Part shown: in pieces, positions 25,133 to 34,283 of the stretch
Position numbering within the stretch: the first letter of the stretch is position 1
Layout of the letters: each line of letters starts with the position of its first letter
Source of the DNA: Streptomyces mashuensis
Lineage (GTDB): Bacteria; Actinomycetota; Actinomycetes; Streptomycetales; Streptomycetaceae
DNA: 37,143 bases
Assembly: GCF_014654785.1 (NCBI RefSeq)
Contig: NZ_BNBD01000027.1
Location: 1 to 37,143, forward strand
Direction: 5' to 3'
The notes under the pieces: generated by a model
What the model was told of the DNA's origin: nothing
Database searches by the model: none
The model's input: only the letters and a program-made list of their open reading frames with translations
Position numbers and translations under genes: made by a program

Positions 25133-25885
25133 ATGAACGCCACCGACCGCACCCCCGCCGACCTGCTGCGTTCCGCGCTCGCCGCGGACCCGGCCCGCCC
25201 GCTGGTGACCTTCTACGACGACGCCACCGGCGAGCGCGTGGAACTGTCCGTCGCCACCTTCGCCAATTGGGTGGCGAAGACCGCCAATCTGCTCCAGGAC
25301 GACCTCGCCGCCGCACCCGGCGACCGGCTGGCCCTCCTCCTTCCGGCCCACTGGCAGACCGCCGTCTGGCTGGTGGCCTGCTCCTCCGTCGGCGTCCTCG
25401 CCGACGTGGGCGGCGACCCGGCCGGCGCCGACCTCGTCGTCAGCGGCCCCGGCACGCTGGAGGAGGCGCGCGCCTGCACCGGCGAGCGCGTCGCCCTCGC
25501 CCTGCGCCCCCTGGGCGGCCGCTTCCCCCAGCCCCCGGCCGGCTTCGCCGACTACGCGGTGGAGGTGCCGAGCCAGGGCGACCGCTTCGCCCCGTACGCC
25601 CCCGTCGACCCGGACGAGCCCGCGCTGGCCGTGGGCGGCCGGGAACTGACGGGCGCCCAGCTCGTCGAGCAGGCCCGCGCCGACGCCGCCCGGCTGGGCC
25701 TGGGCCCCGGCGAGCGCATCCTGTCCGGGCTGCCGTACGACACCTGGGAGGGCCTGGCGGCCGGGCTGTACGCGCCGCTGGCCGCCGGCGCGTCCGTGGT
25801 GCTCTGCCGCAACCTCGACGCCCTCGCCCCCGAGGACCTGGACAAGCGGCGCGAGAGCGAGCGCGTCACCGTGACGGCCCTCTGA
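25133..25885 (+). CDS. TIGR03089 family protein (truncated AMP-ligase-like)
   Basis: A 250-residue protein of the actinobacterial TIGR03089 family, which resembles the N-terminal part of acyl-CoA synthetases and other AMP-forming ligases. Visible likenesses are RPLVTFYDDATGERVELSVATFANWVAKTANLL, GDRLALLLPAHWQTAVWLVACSSVGV and RILSGLPYDTWEGLAAGLYAPLAAGASVVL. The ATP-binding P-loop (TSGTTGxPK type) and the C-terminal adenylation lid are missing, so it cannot act as a normal ligase. In M. tuberculosis the counterpart sits beside an LCP gene, as here. The role is unknown; acyl or nucleotide binding is possible. It begins at a probable leaderless ATG and lies 117 nt before the first LCP gene. Confidence 0.88.
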   Translation: MNATDRTPADLLRSALAADPARPLVTFYDDATGERVELSVATFANWVAKTANLLQDDLAAAPGDRLALLLPAHWQTAVWLVACSSVGVLADVGGDPAGADLVVSGPGTLEEARACTGERVALALRPLGGRFPQPPAGFADYAVEVPSQGDRFAPYAPVDPDEPALAVGGRELTGAQLVEQARADAARLGLGPGERILSGLPYDTWEGLAAGLYAPLAAGASVVLCRNLDALAPEDLDKRRESERVTVTAL

Positions 25886-26002
25886 CGCTGCCGGAGCGGC
25901 CCGGCCGCGCGATGATCGCAGCAGGCGCGCGGCCGCCGCGGCACGGACGGCGGCGACCGCGCGCAGGCCGCCGACTCCGCGGAGGAGGGACGCAGCGCAG
26001 CC

Positions 26003-27310
26003 GTGACCCGCAGCCCTGGCACGCCCGGCCGTCCGGACCGCCCCCGCATCCCGGGGCCGCCCGGCCGCCCGCCGCTGCCCCCTCCCCCGCCGGCCCGCCG
26101 CCGGCCCCGGCGCTGGCCGCGCCGGCTGGCCGCGGCCGCGGCGGTGCTCGTGCTGCTGGTGACGGGGATCGGCTGGGCGCTCTACGAGCAGCTCAACAGC
26201 AACATCACCACCGACACCGAGACGGCCGAGGAGCTGCGCCGCTGGGAGAAGGAACGTCCCAGCGCGCTGGTCAAGGGCGCCCAGAACATCCTGGTCATCG
26301 GGTCGGACACGCGCAGCGGGCCGGGCAACTCCGCCTACGGCGAGGACACCGGCGGCCAGCGCTCGGACACCACGATCCTGCTGCACCTGGCCGCCGACCG
26401 GAGGAGCGCGACGGCCGTCAGCCTGCCGCGCGACCTGATGGCCACCATCCCGCGCTGCCGGAAACCGGACGGCGCGTACACCAATGAACGTTTCGCCCAG
26501 TTCAACTGGGCATACGAGATGGCCGGCACCGCCTGCACCATCCGCACCGTCGAGAACATCACGCACATCCGGATCGACCATCACATCGTGCTGGACTTCA
26601 ACGGGTTCAAACAGCTGGTCGACGCGATCGACGGCGTCGAGGTCTGCCTGAAGAAGCCTGTCGACGACCCCGAGGCCAAGCTCCGGCTGCCGGCCGGCCG
26701 CCAGGTCCTGCACGGCGAGGAGGCGCTGGGCTACGTCCGCGCCCGCTACAGCCTCGGCGGCGGCAGCGACACCGAACGCATGGGCCGGCAGCAGACGTTC
26801 CTGGCGGCCCTGGTGCGCGAGATGCACAGCGAGGGCGTGCTCCTCAACCCCACGCGCCTCTACCCCGTCCTGGACGCCGCCACCCGCTCGCTGACCACCG
26901 ACGAGGGGCTCGACTCGCTGCGCAAGATGTACGAGCTGGTGCGCACCGTCCGGAACATCCCCACCGATCACGTGCAGTTCCTCACGGCACCGCGCCGCCC
27001 GTACCCGTACAACAACGCGCGCGACGAGCTCGTCCAGCCCGACGCCGACCAGCTGTTCCAGCAGCTGCGCCTGGACCGGCCGGTGACGGTCAGCGAGCAC
27101 GTGCGGCCCGCGGACGGCAAGCCGGGCGGCGCCCGGCCGGGCCGGGAGCCGGCGCCCGAACCGGAGCCGGCCCCCTCGCCGGAGGCCGGGGCCACCGAGG
27201 GCGGCCCCGCCGCTCCGGCCGCCTCCCCGTCCCCCTCCGCCTCCTCGCCGCTGCCGTCCACGCCGCCCACCTACCCGGGCACCACGGCGGCGCGCGGCAT
27301 CTGCGGCTGA
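26003..27310 (+). CDS. LCP family glycopolymer transferase, paralogue 1
   Basis: A 435-residue membrane-anchored LytR-CpsA-Psr protein. LCP enzymes move glycopolymers from polyprenyl phosphate to peptidoglycan outside the membrane. A proline/arginine-rich cytoplasmic tail (1-41) precedes one transmembrane helix (42-59). The LCP domain (about 93-275) carries the family polar residues: Asp122 in SDTTILLHL, Arg143 in SLPRDLMATIP, and Arg246/248 in YVRARYSLGGGSDTERMGRQQ. There is no LytR_C domain; instead a Pro/Ser-rich tail ends in ICG. Cysteines near 152, 178 and 215 and at the C-terminus may form disulfides. The GTG start at 26003 has GGAGG about 17 bases upstream, so it is not certain. No proper promoter was seen in the 117-nt gap before it. 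Confidence 0.93.
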   Translation: MTRSPGTPGRPDRPRIPGPPGRPPLPPPPPARRRPRRWPRRLAAAAAVLVLLVTGIGWALYEQLNSNITTDTETAEELRRWEKERPSALVKGAQNILVIGSDTRSGPGNSAYGEDTGGQRSDTTILLHLAADRRSATAVSLPRDLMATIPRCRKPDGAYTNERFAQFNWAYEMAGTACTIRTVENITHIRIDHHIVLDFNGFKQLVDAIDGVEVCLKKPVDDPEAKLRLPAGRQVLHGEEALGYVRARYSLGGGSDTERMGRQQTFLAALVREMHSEGVLLNPTRLYPVLDAATRSLTTDEGLDSLRKMYELVRTVRNIPTDHVQFLTAPRRPYPYNNARDELVQPDADQLFQQLRLDRPVTVSEHVRPADGKPGGARPGREPAPEPEPAPSPEAGATEGGPAAPAASPSPSASSPLPSTPPTYPGTTAARGICG

Positions 27311-27363
27311 CCGCCCCGCAGTCGTTCCGTCATCCCGTCCTACCATCCGCTCCGCGAAGGGAT

Positions 27364-27438
27364 TGGGCAGATTGCCCAGTTGTAGGGGAGTGCAATTTGT
27401 CACGGGCGTCGCTTGACGCTGAACTGGGCGGATAGTGT
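27364..27438 (+). promoter_or_regulatory. Palindrome and promoter-like boxes upstream of LCP paralogue 2
   Basis: A perfect palindrome TGGGCA-GAT-TGCCCA (27364-27378) lies 35-50 nt upstream of TTGACG (27413-27418) and TAGTGT (27433-27438). The 14-nt spacing is short for a vegetative promoter. The palindrome is also able to fold as a hairpin, so it may be an operator or the end of the previous transcript. Confidence 0.3.
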
Positions 27439-27546
27439 GAGCGACCCGGTGCGCACGGCCGGGCTGACCGCGCACTGCACAAACGACGTGACCGAGCGCC
27501 ATGGGGGGTAGGCGCCGCACGGCACCGACGGAGGATTCAAGCGACC

Positions 27547-29379
27547 GTGGACGCGCAAGGCCGTGGGCGAGCGGGCGGTATCGACCCCGCCGACCAGTGG
27601 GTGTTCGACCCCGAGACCGGCAGCTACCAGCTGCGCCTTGACCCCGCCGGGGAGCCCCTGACGGCTCCCGGCACCACCCCCTCGGCCCCTCCCGCCGCCC
27701 GGCGCGGCACCGCCAGACCTCCGGCCACCGGCCGCCCCCGGCCCCGCACCGGCGGCGGCGCGGGCGGGAGCGGTACCGGGGCCGGCTCGGGTTCCGGTGG
27801 TGGCAAGGGCGGCGGCAGGAGCGGCGCCGGCGGGCGGGCGGTCCCGGGCCAGCGCGGCACCGGCGGCGGCCGCCGGGCCGGGGCGAAGCCCGCACCGGCG
27901 GGCCGGCGCAAGGGCAAGGGCAAGCCGAAGAGCACCAAGAAGAAGGTCCTCATGTGGACCGGCGGCACGCTCGGCACCGTGCTCGTCGTCGCGTCGGTGG
28001 GCGGCTACCTGCTCTACGAGCACTTCAACGGCAACATCTCCAAGGTCGACGTCGGCATCAACAACGACACGATCCCCAAGGGGCCGGTGAACATCCTCGT
28101 CATCGGCACCGACAAACGCTCCGGCAAGGGCAACACCGGCTACGGCGACGACGGCAGCGTGGGCCACGCGGACACCACGATCCTCTTCCACGTCTCGGAG
28201 GACCGGACGAACGCCACGGCGCTCTCCATCCCCCGCGACATGATCACGGACATTCCGGACTGCCCGACGAAGCAGAAGGACGGCTCGACCAAGACGATCC
28301 GCGGCTCCCACGGCGTCCGCTTCAACGAGTCGCTGGGCCAGGAGGACCGCGACCCGGGCTGCACCTGGCGCACCGTCGAGCAGCTGACGGGATTGAAGGT
28401 CACCCACTTCATGATGGCCGACTTCAACGCCGTCAAGCAGCTGTCCTCGGCGGTCGGCGGCGTCGAGGTGTGCCTGGCCAAGGACATCAACGACCCGAAG
28501 TCCCACCTCAAGCTGAGCAAGGGCCGGCACGAGATCGAGGGCGAGGACGCCCTCGCCTTCGTCCGCACCCGGCACAGCGTGGGCTTCGAGAGCGACCTGG
28601 ACCGGATCAAGCTCCAGCAGCAGTTCCTGAGCTCGATGATGCGCCGGATGAAGTCCGACGACACGCTCACCAACCCCAAGAAGCTCTACAACCTGGGCGA
28701 CGCGGCCACCAAGTCGCTGACCGTCGACACCGGCATAGGATCGGTGAGCAAGCTGACCGCGCTCGCCAAGGAGATGAGCAAGGTCAACCTGAAGAACGTC
28801 ACGTTCGCGACCGTGCCCGTCATGGACAACCCCGCCGACGGCAAGGTGCACAAAACCGTCATCCTGGACAAGGCGAAGGCCGAGCCGCTGTTCGCGATGG
28901 TCCGTCAGGACGTCTCCCTCACCGAGGTGAAGGACAAGGAGCGCAAGCAGCAGGAGGAGGCGGACGCCAAGCAGGCCGCGCTGCTCCAGGGCGCCCGCGC
29001 CCTCCCCGCGGCCGTCCGCGTCAAGGTCCTCAACGGCAGCGGCCGCATGGGCGCGGCGAGCGAGACCGTCACCTGGATGCAGAACTCCAAGGGCATGGCC
29101 CACACCAGCAACGGCGGCAACGCACCCGGCAAGGCGGAGAAGACGACCCTGGAGTTCGCCCCCAACCAGGCCGACCAGGCACGCCGTCTCGCCGACGAGA
29201 TGGGCCTGGCGGCCGACGCCCTGAAGCAGTCCGCGACCGACGCCGCGCCCACCGCGGAGATGACGCTGACGCTCGGTGCGGACTTCAAGGGCGCCGGGGT
29301 GCCGGTCAAGGCGCCGCAGAAGGCCCCCGAGGACATCCAGCGGGTCGAGGCGGACGACAAGAACATCTGCGCCAAGTGA
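27547..29379 (+). CDS. LCP family glycopolymer transferase, paralogue 2 (with LytR_C domain)
   Basis: A 610-residue LCP protein with a long, Gly/Pro/Lys-rich cytoplasmic N-terminus (about 40-134, several GGG runs) and one helix (135-157). The LCP domain (about 180-370) holds Asp209 in ADTTILFHV, Arg230 in SIPRDMITDIP, and the arginines of FVRTRHSVGFESDLDRIKLQQ. A charged helix (KDKERKQQEEADAKQ) leads to a LytR_C domain (about 505-590; VRVKVLNGSGRMGAASETV), then ICAK. The first 35 residues (DPADQWVFDPETGSYQLRLD) are conserved-looking and unlike the low-complexity part, so they may bind a cytoplasmic partner. The GTG start has GGAGG 12 bases upstream. It is closely followed by paralogue 3. Confidence 0.94.
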   Translation: MDAQGRGRAGGIDPADQWVFDPETGSYQLRLDPAGEPLTAPGTTPSAPPAARRGTARPPATGRPRPRTGGGAGGSGTGAGSGSGGGKGGGRSGAGGRAVPGQRGTGGGRRAGAKPAPAGRRKGKGKPKSTKKKVLMWTGGTLGTVLVVASVGGYLLYEHFNGNISKVDVGINNDTIPKGPVNILVIGTDKRSGKGNTGYGDDGSVGHADTTILFHVSEDRTNATALSIPRDMITDIPDCPTKQKDGSTKTIRGSHGVRFNESLGQEDRDPGCTWRTVEQLTGLKVTHFMMADFNAVKQLSSAVGGVEVCLAKDINDPKSHLKLSKGRHEIEGEDALAFVRTRHSVGFESDLDRIKLQQQFLSSMMRRMKSDDTLTNPKKLYNLGDAATKSLTVDTGIGSVSKLTALAKEMSKVNLKNVTFATVPVMDNPADGKVHKTVILDKAKAEPLFAMVRQDVSLTEVKDKERKQQEEADAKQAALLQGARALPAAVRVKVLNGSGRMGAASETVTWMQNSKGMAHTSNGGNAPGKAEKTTLEFAPNQADQARRLADEMGLAADALKQSATDAAPTAEMTLTLGADFKGAGVPVKAPQKAPEDIQRVEADDKNICAK

Positions 29380-29477
29380 ACCCGGGGAACGGGCTTTCGC
29401 ATCTCATTACGCAGTCATACTCATTCAGGTAAAACACGCCTGCCCATCGGGCCGGACGCACCACCAGGGGAGGCCCG

Positions 29478-31220
29478 ATGCGGCAGAGCAGCGGCGTTCG
29501 GAAGGAACAGCCCGCCGACGCGGCTGCGGAGGACGTCCGCACCGAGGACACCAGCACCACGGGCGAGGACGCCGGGACCGGCACCGTACCGCCACCCCGC
29601 ACCGGCGGGAGCGGGCGCAGAGGTGAGCCGGACCCCGAGCCCAAGGCCCGTCGCCGCTTCTGGCGAATAGCCCGCTGGGCCGCCCTGGCGCTCGCCCTGG
29701 TGATCCTGGGCGTGGGGGCGGCCGGCTGGTTCTACTACCAGCACCTCAACGACAACATCAAGAAGAACAAGCTCAACCTCGGCGACAAGCAGCTCGACCG
29801 CAGCGCCGCCAACGCCGACGGCCAGCGCCCGCTCAACATCCTGCTGCTCGGCTCGGACAGCCGCGGCAGCAAGGAGAACCAGGAGCTCGGCGGCGCCCGC
29901 GACGACGCCGACCGCCCGCCGCTGGCCGACGTGCAGATGCTCGTGCACGTCTCCGCCGACCGCAGCAACATGTCGGTGATATCGGTGCCGCGCGACACCC
30001 GCGTCACCATCCCCAAGTGCACCGACCCCGAGAGCGGCAAGGTGTACAAGGCGACCGACCGTCAGATCATCAACACCAGTCTGATGAACGGCGGCCCCGG
30101 CTGCACGGTCGCCACCTGGGAGGAGCTCACCGGCATCCCGATCGACCACTTCATGATGATCGACTTTGCCGGCGTGGTGAACATGGCCGACGCGGTGGGC
30201 GGCGTCCCGGTCTGCGTGGACGCCAACGTGTACGACGACAAGTCGGGCCTGCGGCTCACCAAGGGCACCCACACCGTCAAGGGCGTCCAGGCCCTCCAGT
30301 GGCTGCGCACCCGGCACGGCTTCGAGGACGGCAGCGACATCGGCCGGACGCACGCCCAGCACATGTACATGAACGCGATGGTGCGCCAGCTCAAGGGCGG
30401 CACCAAGCTCAGCGACCCGGGCCAGCTCACCGACCTGGCCGAGGCGGCCACCAAGGCGCTCACCGTCGACAAGGACCTGGGGTCGGTCAAGAAGCTCTAC
30501 GACCTCGCCGACGACATCAAGCGCGTGCCCTCCGGCCGCATCACCATGACCACGATGCCGTGGGTCTCCGACCCGCGGAACCCGGACGCGCACGTGATCC
30601 CCAAGCCCGGGGACGCCGACAAGCTCTTCTCGCTCGTCCGCAACGACATCGCGCTGGACGGCAAGGACCCCAGGAAGGACGCGAAGAGCACCGCCTCCGC
30701 GCCCCCGGCCTCCGCTCCCAAGAACATCCCGGTCACCGTCTTCAACGGCACCGGCACCGCCGTCGAGCCGCCGGCCACCGGCCGCGGCTCGGACATCGCC
30801 GCGTTCCTCGTCAAGCAGGGCTTCGCCAAGGCCACGTCCGACTCCACGCCGCGCGCCCAGGCCGACACCACGATCACCTACCCGCGCGCGACGCAGCGCA
30901 ACGACGCCCTCGCCGTGGCCAAGGCCCTCGGCCTGCCGGACAGCGCGGTGCGCCACTCGCCGGAGGTCCAGCAGATCACGCTGGTGATCGGCGGCGACTG
31001 GCGTACGGGGACGACGTACCCGAAGTCGGCCCTGGAGGACGGGGACGCGGACCCGACGGGCTCGCCGTCGGCGTCCGCGACCGCTTCTCCTTCTCCCTCG
31101 GCGGGTGCGAAGGACGGCAAGAAGAAGGCCGACGAGAACAAGGCACCGGAGAGCTCGGACCCGCTGAACGGCGACGACAAGTCCGCCTGCATGAAGGTCA
31201 ACTCGCTCAACCGGTTCTGA
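29478..31220 (+). CDS. LCP family glycopolymer transferase, paralogue 3 (with LytR_C domain)
   Basis: A 580-residue LCP protein: acidic cytoplasmic tail (1-60), transmembrane helix (66-88), LCP domain (about 115-320) and LytR_C domain (about 425-520, IPVTVFNGTGTAVEPPATG). Key residues are Asp151 in LADVQMLVHV, where the usual D-T-T is D-V-Q, Arg172 in SVPRDTRVTIP, and the arginines in WLRTRHGFEDGSDIGRTHAQ. The C-terminus is Ser/Ala/Lys-rich and ends near CMKVNSLNRF. AGGGGAGG lies a few bases before the ATG. The 98-nt gap after paralogue 2 has a small CCCG/CGGG hairpin and CATACT, so separate transcription is possible. A strong terminator follows the gene. Confidence 0.93.
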   Translation: MRQSSGVRKEQPADAAAEDVRTEDTSTTGEDAGTGTVPPPRTGGSGRRGEPDPEPKARRRFWRIARWAALALALVILGVGAAGWFYYQHLNDNIKKNKLNLGDKQLDRSAANADGQRPLNILLLGSDSRGSKENQELGGARDDADRPPLADVQMLVHVSADRSNMSVISVPRDTRVTIPKCTDPESGKVYKATDRQIINTSLMNGGPGCTVATWEELTGIPIDHFMMIDFAGVVNMADAVGGVPVCVDANVYDDKSGLRLTKGTHTVKGVQALQWLRTRHGFEDGSDIGRTHAQHMYMNAMVRQLKGGTKLSDPGQLTDLAEAATKALTVDKDLGSVKKLYDLADDIKRVPSGRITMTTMPWVSDPRNPDAHVIPKPGDADKLFSLVRNDIALDGKDPRKDAKSTASAPPASAPKNIPVTVFNGTGTAVEPPATGRGSDIAAFLVKQGFAKATSDSTPRAQADTTITYPRATQRNDALAVAKALGLPDSAVRHSPEVQQITLVIGGDWRTGTTYPKSALEDGDADPTGSPSASATASPSPSAGAKDGKKKADENKAPESSDPLNGDDKSACMKVNSLNRF

Positions 31221-31235
31221 TCAGTGCATACGACC

Positions 31236-31267
31236 GGGGCCCGGACCGCATCAGCGGCCCGGGCCCC
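31236..31267. terminator. Bidirectional terminator between LCP paralogue 3 and GT2 gene
   Basis: GGGGCCCGG (31236-31244) pairs with CCGGGCCCC (31259-31267), and CCGC-ATCA-GCGG continues the stem with one A-C mismatch. It sits midway in the 79-nt gap between converging genes. Confidence 0.85.
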
Positions 31268-31299
31268 GTCGTCCGTCGATCCGTCGGGTCGCCGGTCCG

Positions 31300-32355
31300 T
31301 CAGTCCGCCATGACCGCCGGGCGGCGGCTGGCGATGACCTTCTTCGCGAGCGAGCGCGGGCTGGTCAGGAAGCCGACGCCCCACGACATGTGCATGGTCG
31401 CCAGCGCGACCGGGATGCGTACGCGGGCCGCGAGCGGCAGCCCCTTGCCGGCCGGCACCGAGCCCGCCGTGATCGCGGCCAGGTAGCCGGCCGGCACGAC
31501 GAAGCCCCACGGCGTGACCGTCGCGCCCACGACCAGGCCCGCCGCGATGGCGGCCACGGCGGTCGGCGCGGCGAGGTAGCGCAGGTTGATCGAGCCCTGG
31601 TGGTAACGGGCGACGACGTGCCGCCAGCGCCCGTAGTCCTTGTACTGCTTGGCCAGCGCCCGGACGTTCGGGCGGGGGCGGTACGAGACCTTCAGCTCGG
31701 GCGAGAACCAGATCAGCCCGCCCGCCTCGCGGATGCGGAAGTTCAGCTCCCAGTCCTGGGCGCGGATGAACTCCTCGTTGTACCCGCCCTGCCGCTCCAG
31801 CGCCTCGCGCCGGAAGACGCCCAGGTAGACCGTCTCGGCCGGACCCGCCTGGCCGCCGGTGTGGAAGGCGGCGTTGCCGACACCGATCTTCGAGGTCATC
31901 GCGGCGGCGACGGCCTTCTCCCAGTCGTTCTCGCCCTCGGCGTGCATGATGCCGCCGACGTTCTGCGCGCCGGTCTCCTCCAGGAGCCGCACGGCGGTGG
32001 CGATGTAGTCCGGGGAGAGCATGCCGTGCCCGTCGACGCGTACCACGATCGGGTGACGCGACGCCTTGATCGCGGCGTTGAGGGCGGCCGGGGTGCGGCC
32101 GGTGGGATTCGGCACGGTGTGGACCCGCGGGTCCTCCCGGACGAGCTCCGCGGCGATCTCGTCCGTACGGTCCGTGGACGGGCCGAGGGCGATCACCACC
32201 TCCAGCTCACCGGCATACTCCTGCTCCAGGATGTGCCGCACGGAGGTGCGCAGATGCCGCTCTTCATTGAGCACCGGCATGATCACGGAAACGGCGGGCG
32301 GCCGCTCGGGCTGCTGACCGGTCGGTCGACCGGGCTGATCGGGCTGGTCGGGCAT
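31300..32355 (-). CDS. Family 2 glycosyltransferase, ExoA-like
   Basis: A 351-residue glycosyltransferase. The GT-A domain (about 20-250) shows VSVIMPVLNEERHLRTSVRHIL, the nucleotide-binding ALGPSTDRTDEIA, the metal motif VRVDGHGMLSPDYI (DGH in place of DxD), and the acceptor motif GYNEEFIRAQDWELNFRIREAGG. Two or three hydrophobic segments near 255-325 anchor it to the membrane. It resembles ExoA-type enzymes that extend exopolysaccharide lipid intermediates. It lies opposite to and between LCP genes, so its product is a plausible LCP substrate. The ATG at 32355 has no strong ribosome-binding site (GAGG nearby), so the start is fairly likely but not certain. The sugar is unknown. Confidence 0.9.
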   Translation of the reverse strand: MPDQPDQPGRPTGQQPERPPAVSVIMPVLNEERHLRTSVRHILEQEYAGELEVVIALGPSTDRTDEIAAELVREDPRVHTVPNPTGRTPAALNAAIKASRHPIVVRVDGHGMLSPDYIATAVRLLEETGAQNVGGIMHAEGENDWEKAVAAAMTSKIGVGNAAFHTGGQAGPAETVYLGVFRREALERQGGYNEEFIRAQDWELNFRIREAGGLIWFSPELKVSYRPRPNVRALAKQYKDYGRWRHVVARYHQGSINLRYLAAPTAVAAIAAGLVVGATVTPWGFVVPAGYLAAITAGSVPAGKGLPLAARVRIPVALATMHMSWGVGFLTSPRSLAKKVIASRRPAVMAD

Positions 32356-32600
32356 GGTTCCTCGGTGGTACGGAGGGCGGGGAGTCCCCCCGGCGGACGG
32401 CGGAATCGTGCGTCACGTTACCGCCAACGGAGTACGGGCCGCCGCCCCGGCCGGGTGGCGGGGTTGCCCCGGACGGCGTGGGGCCGCAGACAGTTCATCG
32501 TATGGGCCTACCGTGTGTCCGGTCGTCCACCGGGACTCCCCGCGGCCCCGGCCGCCGGGTCGCCCCCGGTCCCCCGCCCGCACGTCGCGGAGGTGCCGCA

Positions 32601-34280
32601 GTGACCGCACAGACCCGCCGCCCCCGCCACCGCACGGTCCCCGCCCCCGTCCCCCACCCGGACGGGGCGGTGCGCCGCCGGCCGCGCTGGGGCATGCGGC
32701 TGGCGACGGGTGTGGCCGTGGCCGTCCTGGGCACCGGGGGCATCGGACACGCGGTGGTCATGGGGCTGGAGGGCGGCATCGGCCGGGTCGACGCCTTCGA
32801 CGGGCTGTCCGGCCGGCCGGACGGGGGCCGCGGCACCAACGTCCTGCTGGTCGGCACCGACGGCCGCGACAAGATCACGGAGGACGAGCGGCGCCGCTTC
32901 CACCTGGGCGGGGTGCCCTGCCACTGCACCGACACGATGATGCTGGTGCACCTCTCCGCGGACCACGACCGCGCCACCGTGGTGAGCCTCCCCCGCGACA
33001 CCTATACGGAGATCCCCGAGTACACCGACGCGACGGGGCGCATCCGCCCCCCGCACGTGGTGAAGCTGAACGCGGCGTACGCCGAGGGCGGCCCCGGCAT
33101 GACCGTGCGCTCCGTCGAGCGGCTGACCGGCGTGCATGTCGACCACTACCTGGAGGTGGACTTCACCAGCTTCATGAAGACCGTGGACGCGGTGGGGGGC
33201 GTGCAGGTGTGCACCCCGCGCCCGCTGAAGGACCCGTACAGCGGGCTCGACCTGCCGCCGGGCACCAGCACCCTCGACGGCGGCCAGGCCCTGCAGTACG
33301 TCCGCTCCCGCCACCTCGACGGCGCCGCCGACCTGGGCCGGATGCAGCGCCAGCAGCGCTTCGTCGCCTCCCTCATGCACAAGGCGACCAGCGGGGGCGT
33401 GCTGCTGAACCCGGTGCGGTTCCAGGAGGTCGCCGCCGCCGTGGCCGGCTCCGTACGGGCCGACCGGGGGCTGGGCACGGCGGAGCTGGTGGAGCTGGGC
33501 CGGGCGCTGCGGAAGCTGACCCCGGCCTCGGCCGAGTTCACCTCCGTGCCCGTGGCCGTCGCGGACTTCCCCGTGCCGGGCATCGGCTCGACGGTGCGGT
33601 GGGACGAGGCCGCGGCGGGCAAGCTGTTCCAGGCGGTGCGGGACGACCGCCCCGTCAACGCCGCGCCCCGCGCCCCGCACAGTGCGCACGACGCCAAGGC
33701 CCAGCCCCGGTCGGCGCCGGGCACGGCGGTGGAGGTGGCACCGGAGCTCGTCCGGGTGCAGGTCCTCAACGGCAGCGGCCGGACGGGCCTGGCCCGGGCG
33801 ACGGACCAGGCGCTGCGCGGCACCGGCTTCGCCACGACGGGCCACCCGGCCGACGCCCCGGCCCCGGCGGACGGCCAGACGATGATCACGTACGACCCGC
33901 GCTGGGACCGCTCGGTCCGTTCGCTGGCGGCGGCCCTGCCGGACGCCCGGCTGACGCCGGTGCCGGGCCAGGGCCCGCTGATGAAGGTGACGCTGGGCCC
34001 GGACTTCACGCAGGTCAGGCCGGTACGGGCACAGGAGGCGCCGCGTGGGCCGGGCATCTCGGTGGTGACGGGTGACGAGGTGGTGTGCCCGGACCGGGGT
34101 ACGGAGCGGGGTACGGAACCGGGGCCGGGGCCCGGGGAGCCCTCGTCGGCCGGCCCGGGCGGCGCCAGCCCCGGCGGGGACCACGGGGCCGGCCGCACCA
34201 CCGGCCACGGCGCGGGCACCGGCTCGGGCAGGGCACCCGCAGGCCGGCCCGTACGCCCGGAGGGCCGCCTCCCCCAGTAG
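32601..34280 (+). CDS. LCP family glycopolymer transferase, paralogue 4 (with LytR_C domain)
   Basis: A 559-residue LCP protein: basic cytoplasmic tail (1-32), transmembrane helix (about 33-55), LCP domain (about 78-285) and LytR_C domain (about 375-465, VRVQVLNGSGRTGLARATD). Key residues are Asp111 in CTDTMMLVHL, Arg132 in SLPRDTYTEIP, and the arginines in YVRSRHLDGAADLGRMQRQQ. A CxC (PCHCTD, 107-109) directly before the active-site Asp is unusual. The last 80 residues are Gly/Pro/Arg-rich. GTG 32601 is preferred over an upstream ATG at 32478 because GGAGGT lies six bases before it. TACCGT near 32510 may be its -10. It converges on the thioesterase gene with a 3-nt gap. Confidence 0.93.
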   Translation: MTAQTRRPRHRTVPAPVPHPDGAVRRRPRWGMRLATGVAVAVLGTGGIGHAVVMGLEGGIGRVDAFDGLSGRPDGGRGTNVLLVGTDGRDKITEDERRRFHLGGVPCHCTDTMMLVHLSADHDRATVVSLPRDTYTEIPEYTDATGRIRPPHVVKLNAAYAEGGPGMTVRSVERLTGVHVDHYLEVDFTSFMKTVDAVGGVQVCTPRPLKDPYSGLDLPPGTSTLDGGQALQYVRSRHLDGAADLGRMQRQQRFVASLMHKATSGGVLLNPVRFQEVAAAVAGSVRADRGLGTAELVELGRALRKLTPASAEFTSVPVAVADFPVPGIGSTVRWDEAAAGKLFQAVRDDRPVNAAPRAPHSAHDAKAQPRSAPGTAVEVAPELVRVQVLNGSGRTGLARATDQALRGTGFATTGHPADAPAPADGQTMITYDPRWDRSVRSLAAALPDARLTPVPGQGPLMKVTLGPDFTQVRPVRAQEAPRGPGISVVTGDEVVCPDRGTERGTEPGPGPGEPSSAGPGGASPGGDHGAGRTTGHGAGTGSGRAPAGRPVRPEGRLPQ

Positions 34281-34283
34281 CGG

